NCBI GenBank assembly: GCA_009778235.1
Contig: WRKE01000188.1
Location: forward strand, 1 to 6,281
DNA length: 6,281 nucleotides
Direction: 5' to 3'
DNA from: Pseudomonadota bacterium
GTDB lineage: Bacteria > Desulfobacterota > Desulfobulbia > Desulfobulbales > Desulfobulbaceae
In this document: positions 1 to 5,742 of the stretch, one piece after another
Numbering within the stretch: position 1 is the stretch's first letter
Layout: each line of letters begins with the position of its first letter
Position numbers and translations under genes: made by a program
The notes under the pieces: model-generated
The model's input: only the letters and a program-made list of their open reading frames with translations
What the model was told of the DNA's origin: nothing
Database searches by the model: none

Positions 1-431
1 CGGGCCTGTTCGTGCTCGGGGTTGGCGCGCAGGATCTGGTCGAACAGCTCGATGGCCTTTTGGTGCTGGTTGTCCTGATGGTACATGACCCCTAGGTCGG
101 TCATCACGTTGAGGTCGCCGGGCAACAGCTCAAGCGCCTTGCTGTAGGCGGCGATGGCCTGTTTGGCCTGGTTGGTGTCGTAATAGGCATGGCCCAACTC
201 CACCCAGGCTTGACCATCCCGGGGATTGTCCTTGACCGCCTTTTCCAGGGCGGCGATGGTTTCAGCCGCCTCGTGCTGGTGTTTGTCCTCCTGTTGGACG
301 TCGGCGACCATGGGGGTCCGGTAGGCAGAATACATCACGCCTCCGACAAAGCCGATGATCAGGGCTATCACCACGTACAAATACACTCGCTCTTTCTTGA
401 CCATGCCCTTTGAATCCATGCGTTCCGCCAT
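1..431 (-). CDS. Membrane-anchored TPR protein, 5' part (runs off the window edge)
   Basis: This is the N-terminal 143 codons of a tetratricopeptide-repeat protein; the C-terminus lies beyond base 1. A short basic N-terminus is followed by one hydrophobic segment at about residues 17-37 (VYLYVVIALIIGFVGGVMY), which suggests an inner-membrane anchor with the rest facing the periplasm. A charged linker comes next, then two clear 34-residue TPR units at about 73-106 (GQAWVELGHAYYDTNQAKQA...) and 107-140 (LNVMTDLGVMY...), and a third begins at the edge. TPRs are protein-protein scaffolds, and the partner cannot be read here. The layout recalls CcmH/NrfG-like or similar anchored TPR proteins, but nothing ties it to cytochrome c assembly. 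The start is uncertain: ATG at 431 gives MAERMDSKG, while ATG at 419 has a weak GCGGAA upstream. It lies 105 bp downstream of the Trm5-like gene on the same strand. Confidence 0.85.
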   Translation of the reverse strand, partial: MAERMDSKGMVKKERVYLYVVIALIIGFVGGVMYSAYRTPMVADVQQEDKHQHEAAETIAALEKAVKDNPRDGQAWVELGHAYYDTNQAKQAIAAYSKALELLPGDLNVMTDLGVMYHQDNQHQKAIELFDQILRANPEHEQA

Positions 432-484
432 TTGGGAAAGTAAAATGGAAAATGAGGCTGCCTGGCACAGGCTCAGTATTCGGC

Positions 485-513
485 AAGATAGCACAGGCGG
501 TGTGGAACCGCAA
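485..513 (-). promoter_or_regulatory. Possible sigma-70 promoter for the TPR gene
   Basis: Read on the minus strand, TTGCGG (508-513) and TATCTT (485-490) are 17 bp apart. A TG one base before the -10 hexamer gives an extended -10 shape. Transcription would start near 478, leaving a leader of about 47 nt before ATG 431. It sits in the gap between the methyltransferase stop and the TPR start, so the TPR gene may have its own promoter. This is a consensus match by eye only. Confidence 0.3.
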
Positions 514-536
514 CCGGAGGGAAGATGTCCAGCCGC

Positions 537-1370
537 TTACGACGCGGGCTCGATCACCGCCTCCAGGCATATCCGGTGCAAGGTGGGCGTACTGTGACCA
601 CAGACTGCCACCCCGGTCGAGTGGTACCCACGGCCCACCTGTTGACAGGCCTCGTCGATCTTGGCCAGGGTGGCCTGGTGGCGGCCCTTGGCCTGCAGGT
701 CGTAAAAATGCAAAATGCCGCCGGGCCGCAGTCCGCCAATAGCGGGCAGCAGCAGGGATTCGCCGCCCTGCGGCAGAGTGACGAGCACCCGGTCGAAGTG
801 GCCGCCGAGATCGGGCAGCACCCGGCCCGCATCGCCTGCCAGGAAACGGACGGTGCGGATGGCGCGATTGGCCGCGAGATTGCGGAGGGCATAACTGTGA
901 GCCGCGGGATTGATTTCAATGCCGATCACTTCGCAGGCTTTACTGTGCAGGCCGATGATCAGAGGAAAGGGGCCGACCCCCGAACCGAGCACCGCGACCC
1001 GCTCGCCCGGCTTGACCAGGGCGGCGATCCGCGCCCGCTCGTGGGCCATTCGCCCCGAAAAGTAGACCTGGGCCAGATCAAGATGGAGGAGGACGCCATT
1101 TTCCCGGTGCACCGTGGTCAGGCGCCGCTCGCCGGCAATGACGCTCAACGGGCGGGTGCGAAAGGTGCCGCTGTGCTGGCCGTCGCGTCTGGCCACCACC
1201 CGGATGGTCGGGTGCGCATCCAGGATGATGGTGCCGATGGTGGTTGCCAGCGGCTCAAGCTCCGGGACAATGGAGACCACGGCGATGTCGCCCACCCGGT
1301 CGAAACCGCCGGGCAACCTGGCTGGATCGATATCAACAAATCGGGCAGCTAAGATCGAGCGCAAACGCAT
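537..1370 (-). CDS. Trm5/Met-10-like class I SAM-dependent methyltransferase
   Basis: A 277-residue protein resembling the archaeal/eukaryotic Trm5 family, which makes m1G37 in tRNA. The characteristic order is present: FDRVGDIAVVSI (23-34), the GxxRxRxLxxxAGE-like stretch at 68-81, the HRENGVLLHLDLAQVYFSGR region (88-107, family YFSPR), HER (110-112), the SAM-binding loop VLGSGVGPF (127-135, family DMFAGVGPF), the acidic ribose contact in IEINP (151-155), and VLVTLPQGGESLL (195-207), where Trm5 proteins usually have NLP. Position 198 is therefore Thr, not Asn. The N-terminal D1 domain of archaeal Trm5 is missing. Most bacteria make m1G37 with the unrelated TrmD, so the target here may differ. 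I chose ATG 1370 because family similarity begins shortly after it; no good ribosome binding site is visible. In-frame read-through further upstream enters the decayed nifS fragment and is not part of this gene. Confidence 0.8.
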   Translation of the reverse strand: MRLRSILAARFVDIDPARLPGGFDRVGDIAVVSIVPELEPLATTIGTIILDAHPTIRVVARRDGQHSGTFRTRPLSVIAGERRLTTVHRENGVLLHLDLAQVYFSGRMAHERARIAALVKPGERVAVLGSGVGPFPLIIGLHSKACEVIGIEINPAAHSYALRNLAANRAIRTVRFLAGDAGRVLPDLGGHFDRVLVTLPQGGESLLLPAIGGLRPGGILHFYDLQAKGRHQATLAKIDEACQQVGRGYHSTGVAVCGHSTPTLHRICLEAVIEPAS

Positions 1371-1502
1371 GGATACACAGGCTGCGGTGAAGGGAAAGAA
1401 GGGAAAGGAACGCCCGCTGACGCTTGCCGATCTGTACCAGAAAAAGGGCCAGGGGAAAAGAGCGATTCCCGCCTTCCATATACTCCTTGGGTCGGTGAAA
1501 GC

Positions 1503-1867
1503 AACAAGCCCATTGCTGTCAACAGGCAAATGAGTTACAGCAACGCCATGTTTTTCAAGTGTATGGCAAGTGTTCGGTACGGAGTGGTGCTCGATGGATG
1601 ATGGAATGATATGAACCGGCTCATCACTCCATGGAGCCGAAATGCTTTGAAGAATCCAACAGAACCATTGGAAGTAAACGTGATTTCGGCAGGCTCCGCG
1701 CCGATGGCGTCTGTGACGTGCCGCCGCGCCCGCCTTATGGCTCGCTTTGCCTTGACACCGGGCGAATATTGGCTGGAGGCGTTGCCACACCGCTCCAGCA
1801 GCAATGGAAGCATCTTTTTATAGGTGGCCTTGACCTGGAGGATATTACTCCGGTGGATAATCAACAT
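1503..1867 (-). pseudogene. Cysteine desulfurase (NifS/IscS-type) N-terminal remnant
   Basis: About 120 residues of a PLP-dependent cysteine desulfurase are recognisable, spread over two frames. From ATG 1867 to about 1661, one frame gives KKMLPLLLERCGNASSQYSPG and GAEPAEITFTSNGS, matching the family's 'AMLPLLxERFGNPSS...GAEPDEIIFTSGGTE'. From about 1640 to 1503, another frame gives EPVHIIPSSIEHHSV, NTCHTLEKHGVAVTHLPV and DSNGLV, matching the next conserved block. The DNNATT segment near the N-terminus is scrambled, the E-S-D-N after GGT is lost at the frameshift, and everything after DSNGLV is missing. That removes the PLP-binding lysine and the catalytic cysteine, so no enzyme can be made. 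Intact relatives are about 400 residues. The remnant ends 130 bp upstream of the methyltransferase start. Confidence 0.85.
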
Positions 1868-1874
1868 CCGGGCC

Positions 1875-2075
1875 GGGGTCGTGGTGGCGAAGAAGACCTG
1901 TCGGGCAGTGGAACAGCCTTTTTGGATCGACGGGCACCTGATTATCATTTCGGCGAGCATCGGCATCGCCCTGTATCCCGATCACGCCTCGGATGAAGAA
2001 CAACTGCCGCGCTGCGCCGACAAGGCCATGTATCAGGCCAAGGGCGGCAATTGCTTTGCGATGTGGCAGGAATGA
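1875..2075 (+). pseudogene. GGDEF (diguanylate cyclase) C-terminal remnant
   Basis: The last ~65 residues of a GGDEF domain survive in one frame: VEQPFWIDGH, then SASIGIALYPDHASDEEQL, then CADKAMYQAKGGNCFAMW, ending at TGA 2073-2075. These match the C-terminal end of many GGDEF domains ('AQPFWIDGHxLxxTASIGIALYPDHGxDxxxLLxxADxAMYxAK'). The GGDEF catalytic motif, the inhibitory site and any sensor region are absent. The only upstream in-frame ATG (1824) lies inside antisense of the nifS remnant. The fragment therefore cannot make c-di-GMP and probably is not translated. Its 5' edge abuts the 5' edge of the nifS fragment, so the two genes were cut and joined head to head. The exact junction (about 1868-1905) is uncertain. 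Confidence 0.85.
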
Positions 2076-2084
2076 CAGGCCACG

Positions 2085-2126
2085 GCCCGTGCCCATCCCA
2101 TGGGTCATGGCGGGCAATCTTTTTTT
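2085..2126 (+). terminator. Probable rho-independent terminator after the GGDEF remnant
   Basis: GCCCG (2085-2089), TG (2090-2091) and CCCAT (2092-2096) pair with ATGGG (2100-2104), CA (2106-2107) and CGGGC (2111-2115) across a 3-nt loop. One-base and three-base bulges interrupt the right arm. Four bases later comes a run of seven T (2120-2126). It starts 9 bp after the GGDEF stop and looks like the original terminator of that gene. It ends only 8 bp before the first possible start of the CoA-transferase. Confidence 0.55.
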
Positions 2127-2134
2127 AACAATCG

Positions 2135-3382
2135 ATGCGCCACGGACCCGACATGGATGGCAAACAGCAGAAACCGCCAGATGATTTGTCACTGCCGCTG
2201 GCCGGCATCCGGGTGCTGGAACTGGGGCACAATATCATGGGGCCGGCCTGCGGTTTGATCCTGGCCGATCTGGGGGCCGAGGTCTACAAGGTCGAGCGGC
2301 CGGGCCAGGGCGACGACACCCGCCGGTTGCAAGGGTTCGGCGCCGGTTTCTTTTATGCCTTCAACCGCAATAAAAAAAGTCTGGCCATTGATCTCAAGGA
2401 TGAGCGGGGCCGGGCACTGTTTCTCAGATTGGTGGGACAGGTCGATGTGCTGATCGAGAATTTCGCCCCCGGCACCGTCGACCGGCTCGGCATTGGCGCC
2501 GATGTCTGCCGCAGGCACAACCCCGGCCTGATTTTCTGCGCCCTGAAGGGTTTTATGTCCGGCCCCTATGCCCATCGGCCGGCCCTGGACGAAGTGATGC
2601 AGATGATGGCCGGCCTGGCCTATATGACCGGGCCGAGCGGCCAGCCAATGCGGGCCGGCGCCTCGGTCACCGATATCCTGGGCGGCGGCTTCGGGGTCAT
2701 CGGCATCCTCGCCGCCCTGCTGCAGCGGCAACAGACCGGCCTGGGTCAGGTGGTTCAGGCCTCGCTGTTCGAATCGGTGGTCTTCCTCATGGGCCAGCAT
2801 TTGGCCGGGGCAGCCGTGACCGGCCAGACCCCGCCTCCGATGCCGGAGCGCGAGCATGCCTGGCCGGTGTATGACTTGTTTGTCACCAGCGATGATCAGC
2901 AGGTCTTTGTCGGCATCACCTCGGATAAGCATTGGCAGCGTTTCTGCGCTACCTTCGGCTACAGCGATTGGGCCGGGGATGCGCGGCTGGCCACCAATCA
3001 GGGGCGAGTTGAGGCCAGGCCCTGGCTGTACCCCGCGTTGCGGCAGCGGCTGCTTCGGCTCGCCAAGGCCGAGCTGATAACCCTGGCCGAGCGGGCGGCC
3101 ATTCCCTTTGCCCCGGTGAACCGGCCGGTTGATCTGTGGGACGATCCGCACCTGCGCGCATCCGGTGGACTGGCCGAAACCGCACTGCCCGGCGGCGGCC
3201 GGGTCGGGCTGCCCAAACTGCCGCTGCGACTTGGCGGCCAAACCTTTGATCTGCGCCTGCAGCCGCCGGCGGTGGGTGAAGGAGCGGCCGATATTTTGGC
3301 TTTGGCCGGACTGACGAAAGATGAACTGACGCGGTTGACCGAGGCGGGGGTGGTGGCGATCTGTCCGCTGCGGCCATCGTGA
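2135..3382 (+). CDS. Class III (CaiB/BaiF family) CoA-transferase
   Basis: A 415-residue protein, full length for this family, which moves CoA from an acyl-CoA donor to a carboxylic acid through an aspartyl-CoA thioester. Visible hallmarks are the N-terminal LPLAGIRVLELG (20-31), the LADLGAEVYKVERPGQGD stretch (43-60), NRNKKSLAIDLK (77-88), and the PALDEVMQ segment with the expected catalytic aspartate D152 (family PAFDxxxQA). Further marks are SVTDILGG near residue 180 and the C-terminal APVNRPVDLWDDPHL, the usual substrate-side hinge block. The substrate cannot be told from sequence. Neighbours give no pathway: the next gene encodes an exported protein, so formyl-, carnitine- or aromatic-acid roles are all open. 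Start choice is ATG 2135 or ATG 2153 (MDGKQQ); the second has a weak GGA six bases upstream and is slightly preferred. The stop overlaps the next start. Confidence 0.93.
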   Translation: MRHGPDMDGKQQKPPDDLSLPLAGIRVLELGHNIMGPACGLILADLGAEVYKVERPGQGDDTRRLQGFGAGFFYAFNRNKKSLAIDLKDERGRALFLRLVGQVDVLIENFAPGTVDRLGIGADVCRRHNPGLIFCALKGFMSGPYAHRPALDEVMQMMAGLAYMTGPSGQPMRAGASVTDILGGGFGVIGILAALLQRQQTGLGQVVQASLFESVVFLMGQHLAGAAVTGQTPPPMPEREHAWPVYDLFVTSDDQQVFVGITSDKHWQRFCATFGYSDWAGDARLATNQGRVEARPWLYPALRQRLLRLAKAELITLAERAAIPFAPVNRPVDLWDDPHLRASGGLAETALPGGGRVGLPKLPLRLGGQTFDLRLQPPAVGEGAADILALAGLTKDELTRLTEAGVVAICPLRPS

Positions 3383-4389
3383 GCAGGGGAAGGGTTCCCA
3401 CCTGCTCCGGGCGGAAGAGGGGATCGAGGTTACTGTCTGGCCGCTGCCTGGCGCTGGCTGTTTTTTTGGTGTTCCTGGTGGCGGCATCGGGGGCAATTGC
3501 CGCGCCCCTGACCTGCCGGGAGATACGATCCCGCATGGATCAACTCAAATTGACCATCAGGAAGGCCCCGGGCAAGGAGGCTGGGGCGCGGGCCAGGACC
3601 GAGCTGGACCGTCTGGCCGCGCAGGCGGACCGGGCTTGTACGGTTCAGGGCACCGACAAAACCCGGAAAATTGCCACAAAAGCAAATAGTTTTTTTCTGT
3701 CCCCCTTACCGGCGGAACTGGCGCCAACCCCGGAAGAGGAATGCAAGCGCCGCCGGGATTTGCTCAACCGGCAAGGTCAGGCCGCCCCCGGCCTGGTTGA
3801 CAAGGGGCGGGCGAACCGGGTACTGCGCGCCATTCCCCTGGCAGGATCGATTGTGATCGAAGGAGGCACAGCCTCGACCCTGTACGGCAAGCTCAGGCAG
3901 GAACTCGGCTACACTATCCGGGAAACCTTTGTCGGCAACCTGGTTATCAGTGGCTCTGCCGGCCGCGAGGATTACGCCATCCAGACCCTGTCCACTGAAA
4001 TCGATGTGGAACGATTCAGTGGCCGCGTCTGCGCCAAGCTCACCGGTTCCCCCCCGTTGTGCAGCCAATGGCAGCAGATTGATCTGTGGCAGATTGCCGA
4101 TGGCGAGGAGTATCCCGGCAGAGCCGACGGCGTGGTCACCGCCACCAGCGACGGCCGAGGCATGACCCTCCGGGTCGATGGGCCGGTGATCGATTTCGGC
4201 TCATCCCAGGGACCGGCAAGCATCCGGGCAAGCTGCGGTGCAACGCTTAAGGAGACGGTCAGCCGCGAAGAGTTCAAACAATGGCTGCGGCGCTCGACGG
4301 TGCGGCTCAAGCGGGAAGCGGGCAAAACCACGCCCGGTTGCCGTCCTGGTTCGTCCCTGACCCTGGAGATGCGCATCGGATCGGATTGA
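3379..4389 (+). CDS. Secreted (periplasmic) protein of unknown function
   Basis: I do not recognise this 336-residue protein. The GTG start overlaps the CoA-transferase stop (GTGA, 3379-3382), so translation is probably coupled. The N-terminus is a Sec signal peptide: a basic stretch (RKRGSR, residues 12-17), a hydrophobic core at about 24-38 (LALAVFLVFLVAASG), and an AIA|A cleavage site near 41/42. The mature part begins APLTCREIRSRMDQLK, a helix-rich, basic N-terminal section to about residue 100. A proline-rich linker (LPAELAPTPEEE, 110-121) follows, then a second part with many short hydrophobic/polar alternations suggesting beta structure (for example SIVIEGGTAS, GNLVISGS, GMTLRVDGPVIDF). 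Seven cysteines remain after cleavage (46, 87, 122, 218, 228, 286, 321), so at least one may be free or disulfide-bonded between proteins. There is no transmembrane segment, lipobox or catalytic motif I can name. An envelope or secreted role is inference. Confidence 0.75.
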   Translation: MSRGRVPTCSGRKRGSRLLSGRCLALAVFLVFLVAASGAIAAPLTCREIRSRMDQLKLTIRKAPGKEAGARARTELDRLAAQADRACTVQGTDKTRKIATKANSFFLSPLPAELAPTPEEECKRRRDLLNRQGQAAPGLVDKGRANRVLRAIPLAGSIVIEGGTASTLYGKLRQELGYTIRETFVGNLVISGSAGREDYAIQTLSTEIDVERFSGRVCAKLTGSPPLCSQWQQIDLWQIADGEEYPGRADGVVTATSDGRGMTLRVDGPVIDFGSSQGPASIRASCGATLKETVSREEFKQWLRRSTVRLKREAGKTTPGCRPGSSLTLEMRIGSD

Positions 4390-4434
4390 TAATACCGATT
4401 TCTATTTTCCTTTTAAATGCAATGGATTCTTGTC

Positions 4435-5100
4435 ATGAATAAATTAATTGAATGGTTTCAATCCCTCTGGCCTTCCCTCTTTCGTGAGCAGGCCCAAGGC
4501 GACGAACCGCTTGTCGAGGCTGTCACCGGCGAGAGCCAGCAGGTTATCCAGGCCACCTCTTTGGCATCGGTGGCCGCAAAGGGCCGAGACCTTTGCCAGG
4601 CAGTGGAACTGATCAAGTCATTCGAGGGTATTGTGGACGGTGATCCATCCACAGCCAATTTCGACCCCTACCTCTGCCCCGCCGGGTACTGGACCATCGG
4701 CTGGGGCCATGTGGTGACTGATCCGCAGGGCAAGATGCTCAAGGGTGCGGACAACAAGGCAGCGGCCCGGGCGGTCTATCCCAAAGGCATCACCAGGGCC
4801 GAGGCCGAGGCGCTGCTGGCCGATGACGTCAACCGCTTTGCCGCCGGGGTGGAGCGGCTGGTCAAGGTTCCGCTCTGCGACACCCGTTTTTGCGCCCTGG
4901 TCAGCTTTGCCTACAATGTTGGGCTCGGCGCCCTGGAAACATCGACCCTGCTCCAATTGCTGAACAAAGGGGCCATGGATCAGGTGCCTGATCAGTTCAT
5001 GCGGTGGACCAAGGCCGACGGCAAAGAACTGGCGGGCTTGAAGCGCCGGCGCGAGGCCGAGGCGCGGTTGTGGCTGTCGGCGGAAACCGTCGCCTCCTAG
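4435..5100 (+). CDS. Phage-type lysozyme (GH24, T4-lysozyme/endolysin family)
   Basis: A 221-residue muramidase cleaving the MurNAc-GlcNAc bond of peptidoglycan. The first ~55 residues are an extension of unknown role, without a clear signal peptide or membrane anchor. The GH24 domain follows: ELIKSFEG with catalytic E64, then YLCPAGYWTIGWGH (79-92) with T87, then LVSFAYNVGLGALETSTLL (155-173), FMRWTKADGKELAGL and RRREAEARLW at the end. Two oddities stand out. The residue matching the T4 lysozyme Asp20 is C81 (spacing to T87 is 6, as in T4), and about eight extra residues (around VDGDPSTAN) lie between E64 and C81. Cys at this position occurs in part of the GH24 family and is compatible with activity. 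ATG 4435 has GGA eight bases upstream and is preferred over ATG 4417. No holin, spanin or phage structural gene is nearby, so this is a lone lysozyme rather than a visible lysis cassette. Confidence 0.92.
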   Translation: MNKLIEWFQSLWPSLFREQAQGDEPLVEAVTGESQQVIQATSLASVAAKGRDLCQAVELIKSFEGIVDGDPSTANFDPYLCPAGYWTIGWGHVVTDPQGKMLKGADNKAAARAVYPKGITRAEAEALLADDVNRFAAGVERLVKVPLCDTRFCALVSFAYNVGLGALETSTLLQLLNKGAMDQVPDQFMRWTKADGKELAGLKRRREAEARLWLSAETVAS

Positions 5101-5297
5101 CGTTCTGTTTGGTTGGTGGAAAATCATGGCAAATGTTCCCTGCTGACCGGCGCGTCCAGCGGAGCCGGCATTCTCTACCGGGACAAGGCGCTGAACATTC
5201 AGGCCGGAGCGAAAGGGTCCGAGATTTCCGCGACGACTCCCTATTATCTTTTCGGCGGCCAAGGCAGCGACACCCTGGTAGGCGGCGAGGGCAAAGA

Positions 5298-5304
5298 TAT
5301 TAAT
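5298..5304 (+). repeat. Target-site duplication, left copy (TATTAAT)
   Basis: Seven bases identical to 5472-5478. The left copy sits in GKD-I-N and the right copy continues into I-N-TYKF, so one copy alone restores the RTX reading frame. This supports it being a duplication made on insertion. Confidence 0.65.
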
Positions 5305-5471
5305 GAATTCGTTATTCACCGGACATTGACCACGTCTTTTTTTGTCATTTCGATGAGCGGAGCGAAGAGAAATCTTTCAAGTATTTTCATTGGTTATTGC
5401 TCGATCCATGAAGATTTCTCCCCGCGGTCGAAATGACGAAACAAGGGATGGTGTTCGGTGATTAATGACCG
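5305..5471. mobile_element. MITE-like palindromic element with 7-bp target duplication
   Basis: About 167 bp without a gene of its own, inserted in the RTX gene. It is flanked by direct repeats TATTAAT (5298-5304 and 5472-5478), read as a target-site duplication. The ends form imperfect inverted repeats centred on ATTCACCGGACA (left) and TGTTCGGTGATT (right). Inside is a second, stronger inverted repeat: GTCATTTCGATGAGCGGAGC... to AAATCTT (5344-5376) against AAGATTTCTCCCCGCGGTCG...AAATGAC (5411-5437). The 'GTCATTTCGA ... GAGAAATCTT' core resembles, from memory, a repeat dispersed in several bacterial genomes including Deltaproteobacteria. No transposase is encoded, so it would have to be moved in trans by a helper. 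Element plus duplication is 174 bp, a multiple of three, but it brings the stop at 5434-5436. Confidence 0.75.
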
Positions 5472-5478
5472 TATTAAT
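5472..5478 (+). repeat. Target-site duplication, right copy (TATTAAT)
   Basis: The right-hand partner of 5298-5304. Another ATTAAT occurs at 5461-5466 inside the element's right end, so the boundary could be drawn a few bases differently. Confidence 0.6.
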
Positions 5479-5568
5479 ACCTACAAATTCTACCAGGGCG
5501 ACGGCCACGACGCCATCGTCGATGACGGCGACAACATCATTGTCTACCAGAACCAGGTGGTTGCCCAG

Positions 5569-5690
5569 TCTTGCTGTCGGCCAAGGTCATCTTGAGATCG
5601 ACATACGAGTCCCTGCAGCCGCCCAAGACTAGACATGATGAGCATCAGCAACATGACTCGATAGATCGGCATCAATCTTTTTGTTTGCAT
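5569..5690 (-). pseudogene. Lipoprotein N-terminal remnant with frameshift at the lipobox
   Basis: ATG 5690 is preceded by a strong ribosome binding site (AGGGG, about 6 bases upstream). It opens a typical lipoprotein signal, MQTKRLMPIYRVMLLMLIMSS. In that frame the lipobox reads SLGRLQG, with no cysteine. One base over, the sequence reads LGGC-RDSYVDLKMTLADSKTGQ, a perfect lipobox and a plausible mature start. Losing one base near 5630 would join them as MSSLGGC. The coding similarity ends near 5569 where the RTX remnant comes in from the other strand, so only about 40 residues are left. The gene would have followed the 5743-6201 lipoprotein gene after 52 bp on the same strand. I do not recognise the family. 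Confidence 0.65.
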
Positions 5691-5742
5691 CGCATCCCCT
5701 GTCTGCTTGTACACTCAAAACCTCATCTCGCCAGTTGTTTGC

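Larger units (their letters stand above)
5126..5569 (+). pseudogene. RTX-type calcium-binding repeat protein, frameshifted and interrupted
   Basis: The readable part contains two glycine-rich nonapeptides of RTX type, GGQGSD-TL and GGEGKD, that bind Ca2+ in secreted proteins. They follow a ~40-residue lead (SLLTGASSGAG...YYLF). After the inserted element, coding resumes with INTYKFYQGDGHDAIVDDGD and NIIVYQNQVVAQ, typical of the stretch following RTX repeats. ATG 5126 has a good ribosome binding site (GGTGGA, about 5 bases upstream), but that frame stops after six codons (TGA 5144). Adding one base near 5138 would join it to the RTX frame as MANVxLLTG. The alternative TTG at 5113 lacks a convincing site. 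Removing the element plus one target copy rejoins GKD-IN-TYKF in frame. The 3' end is replaced by a lipoprotein remnant on the other strand. It lies 25 bp after the lysozyme stop. Confidence 0.75.

Noticed and set aside
525..1352. A 275-codon plus-strand frame opposite the methyltransferase
   Set aside because: It mirrors the Trm5-like gene and has no family features of its own.
537..1790. A continuous 417-codon minus-strand frame
   Set aside because: Its first ~140 codons are one frame of the decayed nifS fragment plus spacer, and only the part from 1370 matches the methyltransferase. The fusion is chance read-through.
2189..3496. A 435-codon minus-strand frame opposite the CoA-transferase
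   Set aside because: It is antisense to a clearly recognised enzyme, has Gln/Gly/His/Pro-rich low-information content, and shows no domain. It reflects high GC at third positions.
4618..5319. A 233-codon minus-strand frame opposite the lysozyme and RTX remnant
   Set aside because: It is antisense to strongly supported GH24 motifs and runs across two unrelated genes.
5344..5437. The inverted repeat as a simple transcription terminator or a CRISPR-like repeat
   Set aside because: There is no T-run after the stem, the arms are 27-33 bases with a 34-base centre, and a target duplication flanks the larger unit. A mobile element explains it better.
4435..5603. Lysozyme plus RTX as a phage lysis module or a fused toxin
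   Set aside because: There is no holin, spanin or phage structural gene, the lysozyme has its own stop, and the RTX part has its own start signal. Adjacency alone is not enough.
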